From: Ekhidna sp.
Lineage (GTDB): Bacteria; Bacteroidota; Bacteroidia; Cytophagales; Cyclobacteriaceae
Reading direction: 5' to 3'
Assembly (NCBI GenBank): GCA_013214445.1
Contig: JABSPG010000272.1
Coordinates: 1-5,876, forward strand
Length of the DNA: 5,876 bases
The notes under the pieces were generated by a model, which had not been told where the DNA came from, did no database searches, and saw only the letters and a program-made list of their open reading frames with translations. How positions within the stretch are numbered: position 1 is the stretch's first letter; each line of letters opens with the position of its first letter. A program made the translations under genes and the position numbers. Shown in pieces: positions 1 through 5,364 of this stretch.

Positions 1-331
1 TCCAGTCCGTGGGTTGAAGGAGCGTTCGCTGAAGCAGATCATCCCCACTCGGGCAATCTCGGACTCGTGACCCCGACGGCAGGAAGATCCGGTAGCGGGT
101 GGTGAACTCGCGTACCGGGTTGGGTGGGCTCGTGGCCCAAGTGAACTCCTTGCGGATCGGCGTGGGGTCGAGGGCAATCCAGCCCTCCTCCATGCGAAGC
201 TCGATGTTGAGGTACGCAAACACCACGATGCAGCAACCTACAGCCATGGCTAGCCCCAAGGTGTTGATGAATGATGATAACGGATTCTTCAGGAATCCGC
301 GAAAAGCAGTTTTTAGATAGTTGATCAGCAT
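1..331 (-). CDS. ABC transporter permease (MacB/FtsX-like), N-terminal fragment, probably disrupted
   Basis: The minus strand is open from an ATG at 331-329 to the window edge (110 codons, no stop). The first ~45 residues (MLINYLKTAFRGFLKNPLSS, then an INTLGLAMAVGCCIVVFAYLNIE stretch in two parts: FINTLGLAMAVG and CCIVVFAYLNIE) match the amphipathic helix plus first membrane helix that begins the large Bacteroidota family of MacB/FtsX-type permeases. These permeases act in the inner membrane with an ATPase partner in export or mechanotransmission. An AAGGAT stretch lies just before the ATG. After residue ~46 the family's usual continuation (a short acidic/aromatic motif leading into the periplasmic domain) is missing. 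It is replaced by a GC-rich sequence (DPTPIRKEFTWATSPPNPVR, then EFTTRYRIFLPSG) that I do not recognise. Around the CCCC run at 71-74 the coding-like signal jumps frame: with one base fewer the frame continues as HESEIARVGMICFSERSF. The permease start is well supported; the remainder may be a chimera, a frameshifted gene or contig-end error. Confidence 0.6.
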   Translation of the reverse strand, partial: MLINYLKTAFRGFLKNPLSSFINTLGLAMAVGCCIVVFAYLNIELRMEEGWIALDPTPIRKEFTWATSPPNPVREFTTRYRIFLPSGSRVRDCPSGDDLLQRTLLQPTDW

Positions 332-341
332 ATCCTTTTTA

Positions 342-370
342 TTTGAGTCCTAAGATTAGATTAAACTTTG
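342..370 (+). promoter_or_regulatory. Weak Bacteroidota-type promoter candidate upstream of the GGT gene
   Basis: TTTG (342-345) is followed after 17 bp by AAACTTTG (363-370), which matches 7 of the fixed and free positions of the TAnnTTTG -7 element used by the Bacteroidota primary sigma factor. It lies in the divergent gap between the permease and the GGT gene and would give a leader of about 150 nt. The motif is short and AT-rich, so a chance match is quite possible. Confidence 0.25.
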
Positions 371-527
371 CCACTAAAGGTTGCATGGAACCGCTTTGCC
401 TTCCTGAATTATGCAACATTGAACTAAACAATCCCTTTTTTACCGCTACAAATCAATGCAACCGCTCGTCCAATATTTGCTCGTGCGATCAGCATCCTTC
501 ACTTAGTTTTACTTGAAAATACAGAAG

Positions 528-2225
528 ATGAAAAAGCTGCTTTTCCTGGTCATTGCGACCGCCTTTGTCGCCACACTCCATGCCCAAGACCGACTAACTG
601 GTCAAACCTTTACTACCCGATCGGAGGTACTTGGCACTAACGGAATGGCGGCAACCAGCCAGCCACTGGCTACACAGGCGGCCCTTGATATATTAAAGCA
701 AGGGGGAACTGCCATGGATGCAGCCATTGCGGCCAATGCAGTACTAGGCTTGGTAGAGCCTGCAAGCTGCGGTATCGGGGGCGATATCTTCGCCATTGTT
801 TGGGATGCAAAAACAGAAAAGCTCTACGGTTTTAACGGTAGCGGACGTTCACCGAAATCGCTTGACCTCTCCTACTTTCAGAAAAAAGGCAAGCGTGAGA
901 TTCCGCTCTTTGGCCCGTTGGCAATTTCCACTCCTGGCACTGTGGATGGTTGGTTCATGATGCATGAGAAGTTCGGCTCCTTATCCATGAAAGAGATCTT
1001 AGCGCCAGCGATCAAGTATGGAAAAGAAGGATTCCCTGTATCAGAGGTGATCGCCTATGAGATGGCTACCAACTACCAAAACAAAGTAGACCTTCCCGGA
1101 TTTGCAGAGACTTACCTTCCCAATGGTAGACCACCTATGAAAGGTGAAATTTTCATCAATGCAGATTTGGCTAAAACCTACGAAATGATAGCCAAGGAAG
1201 GCAGAGATGCCTTTTACAAAGGATCGATCGCACGTACCATAGACACCTACATGAAGAAGCATGGAGGCTTTCTTTCGTACGAAGACTTAGCCTCGCATTC
1301 AGGCAACTGGGTAGAACCCATCAGCACCAACTATCGTGGATATGATGTGTGGGAACTACCACCCAATGGGCAAGGAACCGCAGCATTGCAGATGCTCAAC
1401 ATCCTAGAAGGCTATGACATCAAAAATATGGGGTTTGGTAGCGTAGAATACCTGCACATACTGACTGAAGCAAAGAAGCTCGCATATGAGGATCGAGCAA
1501 AATTCTATGCCGACCCTGACTTCAACAAGCTGCCCATAGATGAACTGCTTTCAAAGGAATATGCAGCCGAGCGAAACAAACTCATTGACCCGAAAAAGGC
1601 TGCCAGCACCTACCCTGCTGGTGATTTGGAAATCGAAACAGGAAATACGACCTACCTAACTGTGGCGGATAAAGACGGCAACATGGTCTCACTGATTCAA
1701 AGTATCTATTACGAGTTTGCATCTGGCATGGTGCCAGATGGATTGGGATTCGTGCTGCAGAACAGAGGCCAAATGTTCAACGTACAGGACGCCTCTCACG
1801 CAAACGCTCTTGCACCGGGAAAGCGACCTTTCCACACGATCATTCCAGCTTTTATCACCAAGGACGGTAAACCTTGGGTCAGCTTTGGGCTCATGGGCGG
1901 AGCGGTACAGCCCCAAGGGCATGCACAGATTGTGGTTAACCTCATTGATTTTGGCATGAACCTGCAAGAAGCGGGAGATGCACCACGGATGAGACATGTG
2001 GGAAGCTCTCAACCCACGGGTTCGCAGATGACCAATGGTGGGACGCTCAACTTCGAAAGTGGCTTTAGCTATGAAACGATCCGTGAGCTACGCAAAATGG
2101 GACACAAAATTGGAACAGGCGTAGGCATCTATGGAGGATACCAAGCTATCGCTGTGGATCAAACCAATGGCGTTTATTCCGGGGCTTCAGAGTCTAGAAA
2201 AGACGGTCAGGCTGCAGGCTATTAG
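528..2225 (+). CDS. Secreted gamma-glutamyltransferase-family Ntn hydrolase (EC 2.3.2.2 / 3.4.19.13 family)
   Basis: This 565-residue precursor is of normal length for the family. The ATG at 528 is preferred over an in-frame TTG at 513 because it starts a classic signal peptide directly (MKKLLFLVIATAFVATLHA, then QD), with signal peptidase I cleavage likely after Ala19; the enzyme should be periplasmic or secreted. The large-subunit region carries the family motif GxGGD (residues ~82-86, CGIGGD) and an Arg in GSGRSP (R107), where the substrate carboxylate-binding Arg lies in characterised enzymes. The autoprocessing site is GNTTYLTVADKDGN: Thr374 (codon 1647-1649) is the expected nucleophile and new N-terminus of a 192-residue small subunit. 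The oxyanion Gly-Gly pair is kept in GLMGGAVQPQGH, and the C-terminus has the usual GASESRKDGQAAGY ending. The substrate pocket differs from E. coli Ggt: the TxN motif is SIY, the Asp433 position is Met, and the SS pair is HT. This fits the YwrD-like branch (LQNRG, KRPFHTIIP, MGGxxQPQGH), so hydrolysis of glutathione or other gamma-glutamyl or acyl compounds is likely but the substrate is uncertain. Confidence 0.95.
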   Translation: MKKLLFLVIATAFVATLHAQDRLTGQTFTTRSEVLGTNGMAATSQPLATQAALDILKQGGTAMDAAIAANAVLGLVEPASCGIGGDIFAIVWDAKTEKLYGFNGSGRSPKSLDLSYFQKKGKREIPLFGPLAISTPGTVDGWFMMHEKFGSLSMKEILAPAIKYGKEGFPVSEVIAYEMATNYQNKVDLPGFAETYLPNGRPPMKGEIFINADLAKTYEMIAKEGRDAFYKGSIARTIDTYMKKHGGFLSYEDLASHSGNWVEPISTNYRGYDVWELPPNGQGTAALQMLNILEGYDIKNMGFGSVEYLHILTEAKKLAYEDRAKFYADPDFNKLPIDELLSKEYAAERNKLIDPKKAASTYPAGDLEIETGNTTYLTVADKDGNMVSLIQSIYYEFASGMVPDGLGFVLQNRGQMFNVQDASHANALAPGKRPFHTIIPAFITKDGKPWVSFGLMGGAVQPQGHAQIVVNLIDFGMNLQEAGDAPRMRHVGSSQPTGSQMTNGGTLNFESGFSYETIRELRKMGHKIGTGVGIYGGYQAIAVDQTNGVYSGASESRKDGQAAGY

Positions 2226-2238
2226 CCTTCCTTTTTCC
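2216..2238 (+). terminator. Possible weak terminator overlapping the GGT stop codon
   Basis: AGGCTA (2216-2221) and TAGCCT (2223-2228) form an inverted repeat around a single T, giving at best a 4-bp GC-containing stem with a 5-nt loop. It is followed by a pyrimidine-rich TCCTTTTTCC tract. It overlaps the TAG stop at 2223-2225. The stem is short, so this is only a tentative terminator; no better candidate follows the gene. Confidence 0.25.
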
Positions 2239-2248
2239 TTCATTTCTT

Positions 2249-2260
2249 GCTATCTTTAAT
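2249..2260 (+). promoter_or_regulatory. Candidate -7 promoter element upstream of the YoaP-like gene
   Basis: GCTATCTTTAAT contains TATCTTTA (2251-2258), which fits TAnnTTTG except for the last base. The same 12-mer recurs at 3153-3164 in front of the next gene. Transcription from here would start near 2265 and leave a leader of about 60 nt to the GTG start at 2329, holding a small hairpin (CCCTG 2272-2276 with CAGGG 2282-2286, loop TCATT). No good -33 TTG at the right distance was seen, so confidence is limited. Confidence 0.35.
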
Positions 2261-2328
2261 ACGTGACCGATCCCTGTCATTCAGGGGGTTATGAGTGGAT
2301 TATAAAGTTTCATTTAACTGGCAAAAGT

Positions 2329-3099
2329 GTGGAGCAGTTCATCGATCTAAATGCAGAAAATCTTGCCTCCGAGCATATCTGCTGTGCCATATCCGACAAG
2401 AAATGTGCAGACAGCTATCAAGCAAAGAAAGATTGGCTGAAAAGAGTATTTGTAGATGGATATGTCTTTAGGCGATTGGATGCCAGAGCTAAAGTGTTCA
2501 TCGAATATGGTCCCGCTGAGAATGCATGGGTTCCCATCACTGCCCCTAACTACCTCAACGTGAACTGCTTTTGGGTATCTGGCAAATACAAAAAGAATGG
2601 ATATGGAAAAGCACTACTACAAGCAGCAATAACCGATGCTGAGACACAAGGCAAAAAGGGACTGGTAACGGTAGTGGGAACCAAGAAATTTCATTTCATG
2701 AGCGACACGAAATGGCTCTTGAGACAAGGTTTTAAAGAAGTGGAGCATATCTCCAGCGGGTTTAGCTTGCTTGCCTTGAGCTTTGAGGGTCAATTAGAAA
2801 ATATATCATTCAATGAGTGTGTTCGAACGGGCGAATGTCCTGACAAAGAGGGTATTGTAGTTTATTACTCCAATAGGTGCCCGTTCGCAGAGTTTCATGC
2901 CAAGGAATCTTTGGTAGAGACCGCAGCAAAAAGAAACCTACCCCTGAAGGTGATCAAACTACGCACAATGAAAGAAGCGCAGCAAGCCCCTAGCCCGGCT
3001 ACTATATTCAGCCTTTTTCTGGATGGAAAATTCAAAACCACTGACCTCAGCGTGTGTATGGATAGCCGATACGACAAAGTGATGGCAAAGCTTGGTTAA
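2329..3099 (+). CDS. YoaP-like GNAT N-acetyltransferase with C-terminal YoaP (thioredoxin-like) domain
   Basis: The protein has 256 residues when begun at the GTG at 2329. The frame is open back to a GTG at 2263, but the extra 22 residues do not resemble the family, whereas a start giving MEQFIDLNAENL leads directly into the conserved EHICCAISDKKC segment (Cys18, Cys19). The N-terminal ~160 residues form a GNAT acetyltransferase fold: FWVSGKYKKNGYGKALL (residues ~81-97) carries the acetyl-CoA pyrophosphate-binding K-x-N-G-x-G-K motif, a variant of Q/R-x-x-G-x-G/A. A linker (ISFNECVRTGECPD) leads to a C-terminal domain of ~65 residues beginning YYSNRCPF (Cys184) and ending with the APSPATIFSLFLDGKF strand-turn, which matches the YoaP domain, a thioredoxin-like module with a single CPF cysteine. 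This is the domain order of Bacillus YoaP. The acceptor substrate is not known for the family. It is cytoplasmic and sits 103 bp after the GGT gene, probably with its own promoter. Composition (~47% GC) matches the GGT gene. Confidence 0.88.
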   Translation: MEQFIDLNAENLASEHICCAISDKKCADSYQAKKDWLKRVFVDGYVFRRLDARAKVFIEYGPAENAWVPITAPNYLNVNCFWVSGKYKKNGYGKALLQAAITDAETQGKKGLVTVVGTKKFHFMSDTKWLLRQGFKEVEHISSGFSLLALSFEGQLENISFNECVRTGECPDKEGIVVYYSNRCPFAEFHAKESLVETAAKRNLPLKVIKLRTMKEAQQAPSPATIFSLFLDGKFKTTDLSVCMDSRYDKVMAKLG

Positions 3100-3133
3100 T
3101 GCACTACCCCAAAAATAAAACCCAATACGTCAA

Positions 3134-3162
3134 TTGCTAATCATTAAAAACCGCTATCTTTA
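3134..3162 (+). promoter_or_regulatory. Bacteroidota-type promoter candidate upstream of the PIN-TM gene
   Basis: TTG (3134-3136) is separated by 18 bp from TATCTTTA (3155-3162), a good fit to the Bacteroidota TTG-N17-23-TAnnTTTG pattern with only the final G missing. It shares the 12-mer GCTATCTTTAAT with the site in front of the YoaP-like gene. A start near 3170 would leave a leader of about 150 nt that includes the 18-bp palindrome. If 3287 is a cassette boundary, this promoter would lie in resident DNA outside the cassette and read into it, as integron Pc promoters do (inference). Confidence 0.45.
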
Positions 3163-3272
3163 ATGCTATACTTTGGGTACGTGTTATTTCCGGTAGTAAA
3201 CGACTAACAGATACTTAAAAACGAATATACCACTGACATGCATCTAGTTAAGATAAAACGATATAATGAAAA

Positions 3273-3290
3273 TAACGCGCATGCGCGTTA
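3273..3290. repeat. Perfect 18-bp palindrome TAACGCGCATGCGCGTTA
   Basis: The sequence TAACGCGCATGCGCGTTA equals its own reverse complement over all 18 bases and is strikingly GC-rich (GCGCATGCGC core) within an AT-rich spacer. TAATG (3264-3268) and CATTA (3291-3295) can extend it as a second stem, with AAAA (3269-3272) bulged. A second short palindrome, ACATTAATGT, follows at 3290-3299. The right end, GCGTTAC (3285-3291), is identical to the end of the attC-like element at 5344-5350. It ends 27 bp before the start codon at 3318. It could be an operator, an RNA leader hairpin or a recombination site remnant; the palindrome itself is certain, the role is not. Confidence 0.85.
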
Positions 3291-5346
3291 CATTAATGTT
3301 AGCATCAATACATTGGGATGAAAGAAAATAGAATCATTGCATATAGCCTACTAGCCCATATTAACGACAACAATATTGGTGTTAAGAATTTCGATGATGT
3401 TTTCAAACCCCTTGTAAAGTCTGCCCTATGCGATTTAAATAACAAGGAGATTAAATCGGGGGAATCCATCAATGAAATCAAAACGGAATTTGATTCAAAA
3501 TTTGGATTAGATATACCCACTGATTTATTACGTACCATTCTCAAGGACATATCTAAGGAATTATCAGAAAAAGGAGATGACTCATTTATAATTCACAATG
3601 ACAACTCCTATCTAATGAACTCATTTATATTCTCAGATTATGAGGATGAAATAAATGAAACAAAATCAGAACTGAAGGAAATTGAAAAACTCTACAACCT
3701 TCATCTGGAAACGGAAGGAGTAGATATTGATTCACAAATCTCAATTTTTGAGTATATAGACAAAAGTAGACTGAGACTTTCAAAATTTTTTGCAAAAAAA
3801 GATGACAAAGTCTTAGAGCTAGATGATGTTCTGCAAGCCAGCTTTATTAACTCAATAAAAAGCAATTCCAAGCTCTTCAATCAACTCAGAAGAATATACT
3901 TAGGCTCAATTATTTCCGCCTACTTGACCGTGGATATTGGAGAGTCAGAAACTGACCTTGAATTATTACTTGACACTAACTTTATACTTGGCCTCCTTGA
4001 TCTTAACTCAATTGAATCTCACCATACATGTTGCAAAATTGTCGAAATAGCTAAAAAGCTAGGATTTAAACTCAGTGTACTTCCTTATACAATAGAAGAA
4101 ACTGAATTGCTGATTGAGCGGAAATCGAACCAATTAGAAGACAGTTTTTTTCAAGGTTACTTAGATCCGGAAAGCATTTTCAGTGCAGTAGTTCGAAGGA
4201 GACTGTCTAAGACTAAACTTGTACAAATAGTATCTAACCTTGAAAACACTATGAATAAAGAATTTGGAGTTTTCATAGTTGGAAACGACACTAAATTCAG
4301 GAACCTAGCCAAGTATCAGTACGCAGATGTTCTTAAGTTTTACAGTGAACTAAGGGCTGGAAAAGGCTGGAGTGCCCATCATGATACAACTGCAGTTGCT
4401 TATGTTCGTGAGAAAAGGGGACGAACTAAACTCAGTGGAAATATCCTTAATGCTAAATGCTGGTTTGTAACAAACACCCCATATGACATCCGCACACCAA
4501 ATAAGAAGGGCGAATTACCTGATATTGTAAGGGCCGCTGAATTGCTCAATCTACTTTGGCTATCAAGCCCACAAGCAATGCAGTTATTTGGAGGCACTGA
4601 GCTATCTGAACTAGGATTGACGCGACTGGTTTCTACTACAATTTCAATGTCCCTTCCTAATACTAGAGTACTGAAAGAACTAGATCAGAATTTTAGTTTG
4701 TACAGTGGAGAAAATGAAATTACAGCTGACGACACTCTGGTTGTTGCCAGTATGATTTCAAAGAAAAAGGTCAAACAGCCTGAAAAACTCAACGAGTTGG
4801 CTAAATCAAATCCAAAAGAATTCATCAACTCGGTAAAAAGCTTAGCTGAAGAAGGAAGAAAAGAGGATAAAGAAATTAGAGAGCGAGTTGAAGAATTTAT
4901 TAGCAAATTTTCTGAGGTAATAAAACTTGAAAAAGAATCAAGAACTAATCAAGATAGTCCTACGGATGAGATTCCTGTATTAATTGAGTCGAGAAGCAAT
5001 CTATTTTCAATAGTCGTTTCTGTTGTATTCCTCAGCTTTGTTTTATGGTCTTTTGAAAAACTATTTGAAGTTACCTTCTTTACCGAATATCAAAACTGGA
5101 CACTAGCAAAAGGAGTTATTCAACTCACTATAATTTTGGGTGGAGCTGCGATTAAGACCAAGAACAAGGCTTTTTGGCTAAGTGGTTTCATCTCACTGAT
5201 TATTGCAGTAATAATGCTACTGAAACAATAAAGGATGCTAACAAACACTAAAATGAATATGCGAACTGAGCTATTTGAAAGGACAATGCGAAAGAGCAAC
5301 TTCAGAGCTTCTAGCCACTGGGGCGCATACTCATTTTAGTTGAGCG
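3287..5346 (+). mobile_element. Putative integron-type gene cassette carrying the PIN-TM gene
   Basis: The unit is bounded on the left by GCGTTAC (3285-3291) and on the right by the GCGTTAC (5344-5350) that ends an attC-like foldback. It contains exactly one gene in the + direction, with its start 31 bp after the left G of GTTA and its stop 5 bp before the foldback region. Composition drops from ~47-52% GC before it to ~35-38% inside. These are the hallmarks of an integron cassette (one gene plus a trailing attC, recombination between G and TTA). Against it, no integrase is visible, the left boundary lacks a recognisable attC or attI, and a 2.06-kb cassette is larger than usual. The boundaries are inferred. 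Confidence 0.42.
3318..5231 (+). CDS. PIN-like nuclease domain protein with C-terminal membrane segments, function unknown
   Basis: This 637-residue protein starts at the ATG at 3318 (GGG directly before it, no clear ribosome site). Residues 1-105 are helical and resemble a winged-helix-like N-terminal module (IPTDLLRTILKDISKEL, then a FIIHNDNSYLM hairpin). Residues ~108-130 are a charged, probably coiled-coil helix. Residues ~213-390 look like a PIN nuclease core: LLLDTNFILGLL (Asp219, Asn221) for the first acidic strand, TIEETELL (Glu260/261/263) for the second acidic site, GWSAHHDTTAVAYV (Asp356) for the third, and CWFVTNTPYD for the fourth strand, where the usual Asp is Asn386, with Asp390 nearby. 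A lysine/glutamate-rich linker (residues ~480-545) precedes hydrophobic stretches at ~563-579, ~599-612 and ~618-635, giving two or three membrane helices. PIN domains are metal-dependent RNases in toxins and RNA processing; a tethered version facing the cytoplasm is a plausible guess. I know no named family for the full architecture. Low GC (~37%) and the following attC-like site suggest horizontal acquisition. Confidence 0.85.
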   Translation: MKENRIIAYSLLAHINDNNIGVKNFDDVFKPLVKSALCDLNNKEIKSGESINEIKTEFDSKFGLDIPTDLLRTILKDISKELSEKGDDSFIIHNDNSYLMNSFIFSDYEDEINETKSELKEIEKLYNLHLETEGVDIDSQISIFEYIDKSRLRLSKFFAKKDDKVLELDDVLQASFINSIKSNSKLFNQLRRIYLGSIISAYLTVDIGESETDLELLLDTNFILGLLDLNSIESHHTCCKIVEIAKKLGFKLSVLPYTIEETELLIERKSNQLEDSFFQGYLDPESIFSAVVRRRLSKTKLVQIVSNLENTMNKEFGVFIVGNDTKFRNLAKYQYADVLKFYSELRAGKGWSAHHDTTAVAYVREKRGRTKLSGNILNAKCWFVTNTPYDIRTPNKKGELPDIVRAAELLNLLWLSSPQAMQLFGGTELSELGLTRLVSTTISMSLPNTRVLKELDQNFSLYSGENEITADDTLVVASMISKKKVKQPEKLNELAKSNPKEFINSVKSLAEEGRKEDKEIRERVEEFISKFSEVIKLEKESRTNQDSPTDEIPVLIESRSNLFSIVVSVVFLSFVLWSFEKLFEVTFFTEYQNWTLAKGVIQLTIILGGAAIKTKNKAFWLSGFISLIIAVIMLLKQ

Positions 5347-5350
5347 TTAC
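5236..5350 (+). repeat. attC-like recombination site (long imperfect inverted repeat)
   Basis: Arms ACTAAAATGAATATGCG (5247-5263) and CGCATACTCATTTTAGT (5324-5340) are complementary at 16 of 17 positions; the single mismatch is A5257 against C5330. Outside them, TAAC (5239-5242) faces GTTA (5346-5349), separated from the inner stem by short unpaired spacers (AAAC and TGAGC). The loop of 60 nt (5264-5323) would be the variable terminal structure. This outer box / spacer / inner box / loop order, the TAACAAAC left end, the GCGTTA right end and the ~115-nt size are those of integron attC sites, whose bottom strand is recombined by IntI between G and TTA. The right end does not fit GTTRRRY fully (GTTACCT). 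It lies immediately after the stop codon of the PIN-TM gene and 15 bp before the next gene. As an alternative, it could simply be a bidirectional terminator hairpin, but the 60-nt loop argues against that. Confidence 0.62.
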
Positions 5351-5364
5351 CTGTAATTACCTTC

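Noticed and set aside
99..320. 73-codon + strand open frame at the left end
   Set aside because: It runs antisense to the permease N-terminus, which has clear family resemblance; the + translation has none.
513..527. TTG start extending the GGT protein by five residues
   Set aside because: It would place five polar residues before the signal peptide; the ATG at 528 gives a normal lysine-rich n-region and no ribosome site favours the TTG.
1689..2012. 107-codon open frame on the minus strand inside the GGT gene
   Set aside because: It lies wholly within the strongly supported GGT coding sequence and its translation resembles no protein family; it is a shadow of the real gene.
2272..2286. Hairpin CCCTG-TCATT-CAGGG as a terminator for the GGT gene
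   Set aside because: The stem is only 5 bp and no T-run follows; it is kept only as a minor leader hairpin in front of the YoaP-like gene.
2263..2328. GTG at 2263 as the start of the YoaP-like gene
   Set aside because: The extra 22 residues do not resemble the family, they span a small hairpin and lie at or next to the candidate transcription start; the GTG at 2329 gives the family's usual N-terminus.
3262..3267. TATAAT as a sigma70-type -10 before the PIN-TM gene
   Set aside because: No TTGACA-like -35 lies 16-18 bp upstream, and Bacteroidota do not normally use this consensus; likely chance in AT-rich DNA.
3205..3291. A second attC site ending at 3291, with TAAC at 3205-3208 as its left box
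   Set aside because: Apart from the terminal TAAC/GTTA, no inner arms complementary to each other were found; only the local palindrome is present.
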